Assembly (NCBI GenBank): GCA_030017835.1
Contig: JASEGU010000008.1
Span: 1 to 51,108, forward strand
Direction of reading: 5' to 3'
DNA length: 51,108 nt
DNA from: Actinomycetota bacterium
GTDB taxonomy: Bacteria > Actinomycetota > Aquicultoria > UBA3085 > Oleimmundimicrobiaceae
Shown: positions 25,510 through 34,399 of the stretch, in pieces
Layout: every line of letters starts with the position of its first letter
How positions within the stretch are numbered: position 1 is the stretch's first letter
Position numbers and translations under genes: made by a program
Notes under the pieces: model-generated
Databases searched by the model: none
The model's input: only the letters and a program-made list of their open reading frames with translations
What the model was told of the DNA's origin: nothing

Positions 25510-27573
25510 ATGGCAAACGGAACCGAAGCGGCCTCTGGGCTGAGAAAGGCCAGATATAACGATCTGACTGTCGCCATGATCCTTGCGATCATAGTGATGA
25601 TGCTCATCATCCCGATCCCCGCCCCCCTCTTGGATCTCCTCTTAAGCTTAAATCTCACCTTAAGCATCGTCGTCCTCCTTTTGACCATGTATATCGATAA
25701 GGCCCTGGAACTTTCGATCTTTCCAAGCCTTCTCCTCATCACAACGGTCTTTAGGCTGGCCCTCTACATCGGGGCGACCCGCCTAATCCTCTCGCAGGGC
25801 TCGGCCGGCGTCGTCATTCAGGCTTTTGGCTCGGCCATCATCGGCGGAAATTACGTCGTCGGCATCATCATCTTCATCATCCTTGTCATCATCCAGTTTC
25901 TGGTCGTCACCCAGGGAACGACGAGAATAAGCGAGGTCGCAGCGAGATTTACCTTGGACGCAATGCCCGGCAAGCAGATGTCGATAGACGCCGACTTGAA
26001 CGCCGGCATAATAACCGAAGAAGAGGCCAAGATGAGACGGCGCGAGGTCGAAGACGAGGCCGACTTCTTTGGAGCCATGGATGGTGCAAGTAAGTTCGTC
26101 AAGGGAGACGCCATCGCCGGCATAATAATTATGATAGTCAACCTGCTCGGCGGCTTCATAATCGGAGCCGTCCAGCTAGGCATGGACATAGTGACCTCGC
26201 TTCAGACCTTCGGAACGCTGGCCATTGGAGCCGGCCTGGTTATCCAGGTCTCCTCCCTCCTCTTTTCCACGGCGGCCGGCACCATCGTGACCCGGGCGGC
26301 TTCGGAGAAACCGTTCGGTGATGAGCTGACGACCCAGCTTCTGGCCCGTCCCAAAGCTCTGGCCATAGCGGCAATCCTTCTCATCCTCTTCGCTCTGGTC
26401 CCGGGCCTGCCCAAGCTCCCCTTCTTTCTGGTCGCAGCGGGAATCGGAGGCGCCTACTACCTCCTCAGTCAGCCGACCGAAGAGGCGGCCTTGGCCGAGC
26501 CCGAGATGAGAGAGGCTGAAGAGGATAGAATGCGAACGCCGGAAGGCATACTGGAGAACCTTCAGTACGATCCGATAGAGCTGGATATCGGCTACGGATT
26601 GATACCTCTCGTCGATCCCGACCAGGGCGGCGAGCTTTTGGATAGGATCACCTTGATGCGCAAGCAGATAGCTATGGACCTTGGCTACATCGTCTCGCCG
26701 ATCAGGATACGCGACAACATCCAACTCGGCTCGCATGATTACGTGATCAAGATACGAGGCGTGGAGATGACCCGATACTCAATCATGCTCGACCATTACA
26801 TGGCCATCGAGAGCGGCGGCGTAGAGGAGAAGGTGGAGGGCATACCGACCAAAGAGCCAGCCTTTTCTCTGGATGCACTCTGGATAACCGAAACCCAAAA
26901 GGAAGGGGCCGAACTCTTAGGTTACACCGTGGTCGATCCGGCTTCGGTCGTCATAACCCACCTCTCAGAATTGGTCAAGAAGAACTCCTACCAGCTTCTG
27001 GGCCGTCAAGAGGTCCAGGCCTTAATCGATAACACCAAACGGAATTTCCCGATCATCGTCGAAGAGCTGATTCCAGGCCAAATGACGGTGGGTGAAGTCC
27101 AGAAGGTGCTTCAGAACCTCTTGAGAGAGAAGGTCGCCATCCGCGATATGGTAACCATTCTAGAGACGCTCGGCGATCACGCGAGCCACATCAGAGATAT
27201 CGACTATCTGACCGACCGGGTAAGGCAAGCCTTGGCCAGAAATATCTGCAATCAATATAAGGAGAACGACCGCATCTACGTCCTAACCCTCTCGCCCGAA
27301 TTGGATAGCGAGATAGCCGAGGCCATCCAACAGACGGAGCAGGGCTCTCAAGTCGCCCTGGAACCGAGCCGGGTCAACAAGATAATATCGGATATCTCGG
27401 TCAAGCTTGAGATACTGCTCAAAGAAGGACACAGCCCCATCCTGCTCTGCTCGGGCAAGATCAGATCTCCCTTCAAACGCTTAACCGCCCGTTTCGTGCC
27501 CGACCTCATCGTCCTATCCTTCTTAGAGATCGTCCCCAATATCGAGCTCAAGATCGTCGGGATGGTGAGCTGA
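25510..27573 (+). CDS. flhA: Flagellar export gate protein FlhA
   Basis: This protein of about 687 residues forms the nonameric export ring and proton-driven gate. The N-terminal half has about eight membrane helices, beginning RYNDLTVAMILAIIVMMLIIPIPAPLLD. The cytoplasmic FHIPEP-type loop reads FTLDAMPGKQMSIDADLNAG, followed by RRREVEDEADFFGAMDGASKFVKGDAIAG-like sequence. The C-terminal cytoplasmic domain binds late substrates. The ATG at 25510 has GGGGAG 13 bases upstream; a TTG at 25489 is an alternative start adding seven residues. Its TGA overlaps the flhF ATG. Confidence 0.97.
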   Translation: MANGTEAASGLRKARYNDLTVAMILAIIVMMLIIPIPAPLLDLLLSLNLTLSIVVLLLTMYIDKALELSIFPSLLLITTVFRLALYIGATRLILSQGSAGVVIQAFGSAIIGGNYVVGIIIFIILVIIQFLVVTQGTTRISEVAARFTLDAMPGKQMSIDADLNAGIITEEEAKMRRREVEDEADFFGAMDGASKFVKGDAIAGIIIMIVNLLGGFIIGAVQLGMDIVTSLQTFGTLAIGAGLVIQVSSLLFSTAAGTIVTRAASEKPFGDELTTQLLARPKALAIAAILLILFALVPGLPKLPFFLVAAGIGGAYYLLSQPTEEAALAEPEMREAEEDRMRTPEGILENLQYDPIELDIGYGLIPLVDPDQGGELLDRITLMRKQIAMDLGYIVSPIRIRDNIQLGSHDYVIKIRGVEMTRYSIMLDHYMAIESGGVEEKVEGIPTKEPAFSLDALWITETQKEGAELLGYTVVDPASVVITHLSELVKKNSYQLLGRQEVQALIDNTKRNFPIIVEELIPGQMTVGEVQKVLQNLLREKVAIRDMVTILETLGDHASHIRDIDYLTDRVRQALARNICNQYKENDRIYVLTLSPELDSEIAEAIQQTEQGSQVALEPSRVNKIISDISVKLEILLKEGHSPILLCSGKIRSPFKRLTARFVPDLIVLSFLEIVPNIELKIVGMVS

Positions 27574-28700
27574 TGAGGGTAAAGAGATACGAGGGGGCAA
27601 CGATAGAGGAAGCCCTAGCCAAGGTCAAGGCCGACTTGGGCCGCGAGGCCATCATCCTTCATACCAAGCGGAGCCCCAAGAAGGGTCCCTTCAAATTCCT
27701 TTCAAAGGAGAGGGTTGAGATCACGGCCGCCCTCGACTTGAACCTGATGGGCGACCCGCCGATGAAGCGAGAAGGGTCGGACCCCAGGGCAAGCGATCTT
27801 GCACCCCGCCTCGAAGAGAAGCTCGGCATGCTAAGAGACGAGATGGACGAGATAAAGACGATGATCCGCTCCATATCACCAATTGAGAATGATCCCTTCA
27901 TGGCGGAGGCATCGGAGGCGATGATGGAGGCGCTAAAGAGTTTAACCCAGCAAGGAGTCGATGAGGAACTGGCCAAAAATATCATCGTCTCGGCCAAGCA
28001 GAACCTGGGTGAAGGCGCTTCTGGCCCCACCCAGCTCAAAGAGGCCCTCTTCTCTGAGATATCGGCAAGGGTCAGGGTTGAAGGAACCCTGGAGGAGCTG
28101 GGCGAAGGACGAAAGGTCATCGCCCTGGTCGGGCCGACCGGAAGCGGAAAAACGACCACCATAGCCAAGTTGGCCGCTCGAAGCAGCATATTCTCAGGCA
28201 AAAATGTCGCCTTGATTACGGCCGATACCTACCGCATAGCCGCAGTCGAACAGCTCAAAATCTATGCCGAGATCATCGGAGCACCGGTCGAAATAGTCTT
28301 CTGTCAGGATGATATGAGAACTACCTTGAGAAAACATGAGGATAAGGATCTCATCCTGATCGATACGGCCGGGCGAAGCCCCCACAATCAGGATCAGATC
28401 CTGGAGCTCGCTGACCTCATCTCCGCCTGCCAACCGGATCAGATCATCTTGGTCTTGAGCTTAACCACCAAACCGGCCGATCTCATCGATGCCGTCGAAA
28501 GGTTTTCCAAGGCCAATGTCTCCAACCTCCTCTTCACCAAGCTGGATGAGACCCGGAGCCCGGGAAGCATGCTCGGCCTCCTCAAGGAGACCGGGCTTCC
28601 TCTATCTTACATAACGGATGGCCAAAATGTTCCAGATGATATCGAGGCGGCAAGCCCCGCCCTGGTGGCTAAGATAATTTTAAGGATCGGAAATGATTGA
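27573..28700 (+). CDS. flhF: Flagellar SRP-like GTPase FlhF
   Basis: This 375-residue SRP-family GTPase sets flagellar site and number. The N-terminus has the FlhF motif VKRYEGATIEEALAKVKADLGREAIILHTK, then a charged B domain. The NG domain carries Walker A GPTGSGKTTT at about residues 187-196, the DTYRIAAVEQLK motif, DTAGRSPHN, and TKLDETRSPGS. The start ATG overlaps the flhA stop, and the end overlaps flhG by eight bases, indicating tight translational coupling. Confidence 0.96.
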   Translation: MRVKRYEGATIEEALAKVKADLGREAIILHTKRSPKKGPFKFLSKERVEITAALDLNLMGDPPMKREGSDPRASDLAPRLEEKLGMLRDEMDEIKTMIRSISPIENDPFMAEASEAMMEALKSLTQQGVDEELAKNIIVSAKQNLGEGASGPTQLKEALFSEISARVRVEGTLEELGEGRKVIALVGPTGSGKTTTIAKLAARSSIFSGKNVALITADTYRIAAVEQLKIYAEIIGAPVEIVFCQDDMRTTLRKHEDKDLILIDTAGRSPHNQDQILELADLISACQPDQIILVLSLTTKPADLIDAVERFSKANVSNLLFTKLDETRSPGSMLGLLKETGLPLSYITDGQNVPDDIEAASPALVAKIILRIGND

Positions 28701-29613
28701 AAAGAAGGATCAGGCAAAAAAACTTAGAGAGCTCGCAAAGGAGAAGGGGGTTCCAAAAACCAAGACCAAAAAGACAGCCTTTCCGGTCAGATCAAAGAGC
28801 CGGGTCATCGCCATAACCAGTGGTAAGGGCGGGGTCGGCAAGACCAATATAGCCATCAACCTTGCAATCGCCCTATCTGGGCGAGGCAAGAAAGTCCTTC
28901 TCTTAGATGCCGATCTGGGTCTTGCCAATATAGACGTCTTGCTAGATCTGACTCCAAAATATAATCTAAAGCACCTAGTGGCTTCGGAGAAGAGACTTGC
29001 CGATATCATACTCGAAGGACCGGGCGGGATAAGAATAATACCTGGAGCTTCGGGTATAATGGAACTGACAGAACTTTCCGATGAAGAGAGAGCTAAACTA
29101 ATTTTAAAATTCGTCGATATAGAGGATGAGTCGGATATCACCTTGATCGATACCGGAGCAGGCATATCCAAAAATGTCCTCGATTTCATAATGGCGGCCG
29201 GTGAGGCGGTGGTGGTGACCACCCCGGAGCCGACGGCCATAACGGACGCTTACGGGCTGATCAAGGTGGTCAGCGAGAGAGATTTTGATGTCGATGTCGG
29301 GCTCATCGTCAATATGGTGAGCGGAGAGGCCGAGGGCAAAGAGGTCTTCGACAGGATATCCCTGGTGGCCAAGCAGTTCTTGAATAAAAGAGTAGATAGT
29401 CTGGGCTATATATTTAAGGATGTGGCTGTGACCAAGGCTGTCAGAATGCAGAGGCCCTGGCTTATCGAATCGCCGACAAGCCACGCCTCAAGGTCACTTC
29501 TTAGGGTGGCCGATCTCTTTGCTCGGTCCGATTCTGCCCATCCGAAGGGGGAAGGGCTGATGAATTTCTTTATGCGGCTTTTTATTGGTGGTGAAGCTGA
29601 TGAACTTGGATAA
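28693..29613 (+). CDS. flhG: Flagellar site-determining ATPase FlhG (MinD-like)
   Basis: This 306-residue ParA/MinD-type ATPase has the deviant Walker A in TSGKGGVGKTNIAINLA, a switch I Asp in LLLDADLGLANIDVLL, and LIDTGAGISKNVLDF. The N-terminus contains DQAKKLRELA, matching the DQAxxLR activator motif that stimulates FlhF GTPase activity. Together FlhF and FlhG control flagellar placement. The end overlaps the next gene's ATG by 14 bases. Confidence 0.96.
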   Translation: MIEKKDQAKKLRELAKEKGVPKTKTKKTAFPVRSKSRVIAITSGKGGVGKTNIAINLAIALSGRGKKVLLLDADLGLANIDVLLDLTPKYNLKHLVASEKRLADIILEGPGGIRIIPGASGIMELTELSDEERAKLILKFVDIEDESDITLIDTGAGISKNVLDFIMAAGEAVVVTTPEPTAITDAYGLIKVVSERDFDVDVGLIVNMVSGEAEGKEVFDRISLVAKQFLNKRVDSLGYIFKDVAVTKAVRMQRPWLIESPTSHASRSLLRVADLFARSDSAHPKGEGLMNFFMRLFIGGEADELG

Positions 29614-30244
29614 AGTATTTCAGAGGGGCCTTGAGGTTGATATCTACTCCAAAGCTCTAGACCAATCCTGGAAGAGCGAGGTCTTCGGGGTGGATGAAGG
29701 TCTGATATTGGCCCAATTGCCTAGCGACGGCGCCGATATAGAAAGGCTCCGCCCCAATGTGCGCTTGAAGCTCTCTGCCCTGGCCGAGACGGGACGCTAT
29801 AATCTCGAGACCGAAGTCTTCGAGCTCAGAGGCGACATTTCGCTATTGGCTTTGAAACCTTTGAAGGAGGCTTCGGTGATCCAGAGACGCGAGTTTTACC
29901 GGCTTAGAAATCCGAACATCGGGCTGAAATACAGGCTCGTCGAAACGAGCCAGGATCTATACTCTTCCCGGCTCTACTTCGCCAGAGCCCTGGATATAAG
30001 CGGCGGCGGAGCCGCGATAGAGATCCCAAACGACCCAGATATCAAGGTGAAAAAGAGGATAAGGCTGCAGATACACCTTCCCAGCCTTGAAGAGAGCATA
30101 AATATCGTCGGGGAGATCTTGGGTGCTACCCTGGGCGACGACGGTTTCCTTACGGTCAGGGTCTATTTCAATACGATAAAGGAGAGTGACCGGGACAAGG
30201 TAATCGGGTTCCTCCTTAAAGAGCAGGCCATAAGGAGGGATTGA
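29600..30244 (+). CDS. YcgR-type c-di-GMP-binding PilZ protein
   Basis: This protein of about 214 residues has an N-terminal YcgR_N/flagellar brake domain (about 1-95) and a C-terminal PilZ domain. The c-di-GMP binding motifs are visible: RxxxR in QRREFYRLRNP, and DxSxxG in LDISGGGAAIE. Such proteins slow flagellar rotation when c-di-GMP is high. The start ATG at 29600 lies inside the end of flhG. It is the clearest c-di-GMP receptor in the window and may respond to the GGDEF protein encoded at 46162. Confidence 0.93.
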   Translation: MNLDKVFQRGLEVDIYSKALDQSWKSEVFGVDEGLILAQLPSDGADIERLRPNVRLKLSALAETGRYNLETEVFELRGDISLLALKPLKEASVIQRREFYRLRNPNIGLKYRLVETSQDLYSSRLYFARALDISGGGAAIEIPNDPDIKVKKRIRLQIHLPSLEESINIVGEILGATLGDDGFLTVRVYFNTIKESDRDKVIGFLLKEQAIRRD

Positions 30245-30507
30245 TGACCTCCTATCTCACCGATCAAAACAACATCGCAGCAATCAGGTTATTTTTGGGC
30301 ATCATCCTCGGCCTGGTATCCGGCCTGTTCGCCTTCATCTCGGGAGGCGATATAATAAACATCTTCTACAAAAGAGCCCTTCTCGCCTTCATCCTAGTCT
30401 CCATCCTGGTAAGAGCGGTCTCTTACGTGATAAGAAAGATCTTCTCCGAAGCGGCCATCGCCGATTGCGTCACAAGGAGACAAAGGGCAAATCCGGCATC
30501 CACGTAA
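30244..30507 (+). CDS. Small two-helix membrane protein in the motility operon
   Basis: This 87-residue protein has hydrophobic stretches at about residues 14-35 (IRLFLGIILGLVSGLFAFISGG) and 45-62 (LLAFILVSILVRAVSYVI), then a basic tail. Similar small membrane proteins occur between PilZ and sigma genes in Firmicutes-like operons, but no named family was recognised. The ATG at 30244 overlaps the PilZ stop (TGATG), with AGGAGG six bases upstream. A TTG three bases earlier is less likely. Confidence 0.7.
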   Translation: MTSYLTDQNNIAAIRLFLGIILGLVSGLFAFISGGDIINIFYKRALLAFILVSILVRAVSYVIRKIFSEAAIADCVTRRQRANPAST

Positions 30508-30607
30508 TAGATTCCTCAAAATCCTCAACTAACCCTCGATTGAATCCGATTAAATGAATATGTGAATTTTACCTTTAATATTACTTTGGAACCCGAGGTG
30601 AGTTAAG

Positions 30608-31378
30608 ATTAAGGGCAAGGATAATTGGACTCGTTATAAGATCAATGGAGATAAGAAGGCTCGCGAGGAACTGATAATCGAGTATCTACCGCTTGTCAAA
30701 TACATCGTCGAGCGGATGAAGGACAATCTCTCTCCCAAGCTCAAGATGGAGTCAAACGACCTGGTCAGCAACGGGATAATCGGTCTAATCGACGCCATCG
30801 AGAAGTTCGATCTCTCTAGGGGCTTAAAATTTGAGACCTACGCCATCCCCAGAATCAGAGGCTCCATTGTCGATGAGCTTCGCCTCTCGGACGACGCCCC
30901 CCGCTCTCTGCGCCAGAAGGCCAAGCGTCTGCTCGAGGCCCACGTCAAACTGGAGAAAGAGCTCGGCAGAGAGGCCAAGGACGTTGAGCTGGCTGAAGAG
31001 CTCGGCATGGATATGAGTAGCTATAACCTGATGCTGGCCGAGGTCAACAGGATGTCGCTAGTCTCTTTGGAGGATTTCATCGTAAGCGACTCCGATTCGA
31101 CCCTGACCTTCAGCGAAAGGCTGGATGATAAGCTAGCGGAAAACCCCCTCCAAGTGCTCGAGGCCAAGGACATCAAGGCCGCTTTGGCCCGAGGCATAGA
31201 GAGCCTTGCCAAACAGGAGCGGATAGTGATATCTCTCTATTACCATGACGGCCTGACTCTGAAAGAAGCAAGCCAGGTTCTGGGCCTTTCGGAATCTAGA
31301 GTCTCGCAGATACGGACCAAGGCGGTCTTGCGCTTGCGTGAGATGCTCAGCCACCTAGAGCAGGACGCTCTGGTCTAA
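30608..31378 (+). CDS. whiG: Motility sigma factor, WhiG/FliA (sigma-28) family
   Basis: This is a sigma-70 family factor with region 2 (ELIIEYLPLVKYIVERM, DLVSNGIIGLIDAIEKFDLSRGLKFETYAIPRIRGSIVDELR), region 3, and region 4 (ERIVISLYYHDGLTLKEASQVLGLSESRVSQI). The first ATG is at 30716, inside region 2, and would truncate it. The frame remains coding upstream to 30608, giving NWTRYKINGDKKARE, typical of the family. The only start in position is ATT at 30608, five bases after GAGGTGAG. Full length is about 256 residues, normal for the family. It is the likely FlgM target and transcribes late motility genes. Confidence 0.85.
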   Translation: MKGKDNWTRYKINGDKKAREELIIEYLPLVKYIVERMKDNLSPKLKMESNDLVSNGIIGLIDAIEKFDLSRGLKFETYAIPRIRGSIVDELRLSDDAPRSLRQKAKRLLEAHVKLEKELGREAKDVELAEELGMDMSSYNLMLAEVNRMSLVSLEDFIVSDSDSTLTFSERLDDKLAENPLQVLEAKDIKAALARGIESLAKQERIVISLYYHDGLTLKEASQVLGLSESRVSQIRTKAVLRLREMLSHLEQDALV

Positions 31379-31394
31379 TTCAAGAGGAAACCGG

Positions 31395-33239
31395 ATGGAA
31401 GATAAGGAATCGATAGAGGTAGAAGCGAAAATCAAAGAGGCGGCCATAAAGGCCGCCCTTAAGATACTCAAGGCTCACAGGAGTGAGGTCTCCTTGGAGT
31501 CATCGGATGGCGATGCGCCATCGAGCGCCGGAGCCTACCGCTTTAAAGCCGTCCATTCTGAGGAGATTAACCCGGGGGAAGAAAAGGAAAATTCTCAAAA
31601 GGAGATCTCCGCCGATCTTGATGGCTCTTTTAGCCTCCTTGCCAAGGGCGATGGCATCTTCCTTCGGGTCTATCCTCCGGAGGGACAGGGCCAGAGCGTC
31701 GGGCTTGAGCGGGTCATGGCAAGGATTAGGTACTGTGAGATCAAAGACTTCGATATGAAGAACGTAATGGAGGCTGTAAGCAAACAGGATAGCATCGATG
31801 TCTGGATAGCTCCCGTCCAGCCGATAACTCCCAAGGATGGCGAGATCACGATAACCGTATCCAGGGACAAGGTCACGGCAAACGCTCTCATCAGCGAGCC
31901 CTGGGGGGACGGCAAACCTGCAAGCAAAGAGGATATCGAGTCGGCCCTCATGATGAACAACGTAACCTACGGCGTCGAATGGGGCCTCATAGAAAGGATA
32001 GCCGCCGATAAGCGAGGTTTCTATTACGGCAAACCGGTCCTTTTAGCTCAAGGGGTCCCTCCCATCGACGGCGAGAATGCCAGCGTCGAGTACCTCTTTG
32101 AGAGGGGCCCCCACAAGAAGGAATTGATCGAAAACCCCGAAAACTTGCGGATAGACTTTCGTGAAATAAACGAGATAATAAACGTCACCAAGGACGAGCC
32201 CTTGGCAAAAAAGACCCCCCCTACCCCTGGAGTTCCGGGAGTCAGCGTCTTTGGCGAAGGGATCTTACAGAAGGCGGGCAAGGATAGAAGGATTCCTATC
32301 GGACAGAACGTCTACACGGTCGAAGATGAAGATGGGGAGACCGCCTTCGCCAAGATAGACGGAACTCCCCACATAAAGGACGGCAAGATAACCGTCCTGC
32401 CCATCTATCAAACCAGCGGCGACGTAGATTTTTCGGTCGGCAACATAGACTTCATCGGAAGCGTCGTCATCAGAGGTTGGGTCAGAGACGGCTTCTCCGT
32501 TAAAGCCAAGGGAAGTATCGAGGTTAGGGGGGGCGTGGAGGGCGCCACCCTGGAAGCGGAAGAGGCGATAATCATCGGGGCGGGCGTCCAGTCTCACAGC
32601 AAGGGAATAGTAAAAGCCGGCGGGGACGTAACGGCAAAATATATCAGCAACGCCATTATCCATTCCAGGGGAAATGTCATAGTCGGAGATGCCGTCCTGC
32701 ACAGCGAAATATTCGCCCATAAGAAGATCTTGGTCAAACGGGGCAAGGGGCTCATTTCAGGTGGAGTCATTAGGGCCGGAGAGGACGTCGATGCCAATAA
32801 CATCGGCTCCCACCTTGGGACCGAGACCGTGATAGAGGTCGGCATCATCCCGGAAGTTAGGGCAGAATATGACCTTGTCAAAAACGAGATAGAGGAGAAG
32901 TCACGAAAGATAGACGATACTGAAAAGGCGATACTGCTCCTGGAGAAGGAGCGGAAGGAGAAGGGCTTTCTAACCAAGGATCGGGTCGGTCTCTACGAGA
33001 GGCTCAAGACCAATATCTCCTTTTTTGAGGATGATAACACCCTCCTCAAAAAGAGATTGGACCAGCTCAAAGAGACACTATTCGCTTCGCGCTTCGCCAA
33101 AGTATCGGCTTCAAGAAAGATATTTTCACAAGTGAAGGTGACCATAAGAGGTGCTATAATAAACGTAACCGACGAGCTCGACTCCTGCTCGCTCTATGAA
33201 AAGAATGGAGAAATCCATATCGGAACGTATTCACCTTAA
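31395..33239 (+). CDS. fapA: FapA/DUF342 family polar-localisation protein
   Basis: This 614-residue DUF342 protein has an N-terminal region with a short helical segment (about 1-35), then the FapA core: VTANALISEPWGDGKPAS, VLLAQGVPPIDGENASVEYLFE, FREINEIINVTKDEPLAKKTPPTPGVPG. A right-handed beta-helix-like stretch follows (GSVVIRGWVRDGFSVKAKGSIEVRGGVEG...) and a C-terminal coiled coil. FapA proteins bear on polar flagellar assembly in Vibrio-type bacteria; their role in Firmicutes-like cells is not settled. It starts 16 bases after the sigma gene stop. Confidence 0.92.
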   Translation: MEDKESIEVEAKIKEAAIKAALKILKAHRSEVSLESSDGDAPSSAGAYRFKAVHSEEINPGEEKENSQKEISADLDGSFSLLAKGDGIFLRVYPPEGQGQSVGLERVMARIRYCEIKDFDMKNVMEAVSKQDSIDVWIAPVQPITPKDGEITITVSRDKVTANALISEPWGDGKPASKEDIESALMMNNVTYGVEWGLIERIAADKRGFYYGKPVLLAQGVPPIDGENASVEYLFERGPHKKELIENPENLRIDFREINEIINVTKDEPLAKKTPPTPGVPGVSVFGEGILQKAGKDRRIPIGQNVYTVEDEDGETAFAKIDGTPHIKDGKITVLPIYQTSGDVDFSVGNIDFIGSVVIRGWVRDGFSVKAKGSIEVRGGVEGATLEAEEAIIIGAGVQSHSKGIVKAGGDVTAKYISNAIIHSRGNVIVGDAVLHSEIFAHKKILVKRGKGLISGGVIRAGEDVDANNIGSHLGTETVIEVGIIPEVRAEYDLVKNEIEEKSRKIDDTEKAILLLEKERKEKGFLTKDRVGLYERLKTNISFFEDDNTLLKKRLDQLKETLFASRFAKVSASRKIFSQVKVTIRGAIINVTDELDSCSLYEKNGEIHIGTYSP

Positions 33240-33250
33240 TGAGGACGGGT

Positions 33251-33562
33251 ATGTCCATTCGCCCAAGTGACCTGCAGATAATAATACAAAAGACCCAGGA
33301 TGTAGAGAGAATCCAGCAGATACAACAACAACATTCCCGCATTCAACAGCAGCAATTTGCCCAAGAGATGAACAAGATCCACAAAAACAGAGAGAAGGAT
33401 GTAACCCAGACCCCAAAGCCACAAGAGGCAGAGATAAGAGAGGAAGAGCGAAGGAAAAAGGGTGGAGAGAAGAAGTCCGAGGAAGAGGCATACAACGAAC
33501 AGGGTGCCCACGATGAGGATGAGGAAGAAGAGACGGGTCAAAATTTGGATATAAAGATTTAG
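33251..33562 (+). CDS. Conserved Gln/Glu-rich protein after fapA
   Basis: This protein of about 103 residues begins SIRPSDLQIIIQKTQDVERIQQIQQQ, a Gln-rich helix also seen in proteins encoded after fapA in other motile Gram-positive-type genomes. The rest is highly charged (EEERRKKGGEKKSEEE) and probably disordered. No enzymatic motif is visible. ATG at 33251 is preferred (GAGG six bases upstream) over ATG at 33239, which overlaps the fapA stop. Confidence 0.65.
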   Translation: MSIRPSDLQIIIQKTQDVERIQQIQQQHSRIQQQQFAQEMNKIHKNREKDVTQTPKPQEAEIREEERRKKGGEKKSEEEAYNEQGAHDEDEEEETGQNLDIKI

Positions 33563-33570
33563 GGGGATTG

Positions 33571-34032
33571 TTGGAAATATTGATCTTCTTATTGCTGCTG
33601 ATCTTGGTACTCTTACCATTCCTACTAGCGAAAGGGATGAGAAAGAGCTCGCTATTTGCCGATGAAGCCGGAAAACACCTCGAGCTCAAAGAACTGGAAA
33701 ACTCTTTGAGCCACCTCCTCTCCGAAATCGAAACGGCCTCTGAAAGAGCTCTTGGTGAGGCTGACCGGGCAACGATCCGTTTGGAACTCGTCATCAAGAG
33801 GGCCGAAGAGTTGATTGATAATATGGCCCACGTGACCAGAGAGCAGAAAATTGAGATGAAGTCGCCGGATAAGGAAAGCTTAAGCATCAACGAGATAGCA
33901 AAAGGACTAAGCCTGGATGAGATGGTCTCTTTGGGTCTTAGCTCCAATCAGATCGCCCAGGTCTTGGGCATAGGGGCCGGTGAAGTCGAATTGATACTTA
34001 ACCTGAAGGCAAACAAAAGATTCGATAACTGA
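33571..34032 (+). CDS. Membrane-anchored coiled-coil protein, DUF6115-like
   Basis: This protein of about 153 residues has an N-terminal membrane helix (EILIFLLLLILVLLPFLLAKG), a coiled coil (about 33-85), and a C-terminal helix-turn-helix-like segment LSLDEMVSLGLSSNQIAQVLGIGAGEVELIL. This is the layout of DUF6115/DUF2802-type proteins that close fapA-associated motility operons. The start is TTG at 33571 (GGGGG five bases upstream) or TTG one codon earlier. It is the last plus-strand gene of the motility locus. Confidence 0.7.
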   Translation: MEILIFLLLLILVLLPFLLAKGMRKSSLFADEAGKHLELKELENSLSHLLSEIETASERALGEADRATIRLELVIKRAEELIDNMAHVTREQKIEMKSPDKESLSINEIAKGLSLDEMVSLGLSSNQIAQVLGIGAGEVELILNLKANKRFDN

Positions 34033-34057
34033 GCTGGCGCATTTTACCTGTCGAGCC

Positions 34058-34237
34058 CTATTTTGAACCATCCTCATCATTTACGTGCTTTGCGTAAATC
34101 GGACAGACCCTACATTCAAGACCAGCCTTACAAAGACAGCCATTCTTATTTACCCAGCAGCTTTCACCCTTCTTATAGGCCTCGCAGCTGAGATAGTGGC
34201 TGGCCGGACAGCCTTTGAGTTGCCAGCATCTCTTCAC
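34058..34237 (-). CDS. 59-residue cysteine-rich protein with eight Cys
   Basis: The minus strand encodes a short protein from GTG at 34237, with GGGAG seven bases upstream, to TAG at 34058. Cysteines lie at residues 4, 10, 18, 27, 34, 36, 42 and 45, in segments RCWQLKGCPASHYLSC, GESCWVN, GCLCKAGLECRVCPIY. The spacing and CW/CP context resemble small metal-binding or Fe-S-type proteins of anaerobes whose function is undefined. It lies downstream of the antiporter operon's last gene on the same strand, after a hairpin. It is too short for standard ORF cut-offs but has clear coding character. Confidence 0.75.
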   Translation of the reverse strand: MKRCWQLKGCPASHYLSCEAYKKGESCWVNKNGCLCKAGLECRVCPIYAKHVNDEDGSK

Positions 34238-34308
34238 TTCAAAACTCCCTTTTCTTAAAGATTAATTGATTTCAAATATGACCAATGGAGGCCATAAATG
34301 CCCTTTAG

Positions 34309-34369
34309 GAGCACCTATTCTTAAGCGGGCTATCGATTAGAATAGCCCGCTTAAGGAGTTTATGGTGCT
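34309..34369. terminator. Long hairpin, possible terminator at the end of the antiporter operon
   Basis: CTTAAGCGGGCTAT (34320-34333) pairs exactly with 34342-34355 around an eight-base loop, and AGCACC/GGTGCT (34310-34315, 34364-34369) can extend the stem. It lies just after the minus-strand antiporter stop and before the Cys-rich gene. No long U-run follows on either strand, so factor-independent termination is uncertain. Confidence 0.5.
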
Positions 34370-34399
34370 ATTTAATTATGACTAGAAATGACCTTGTCT

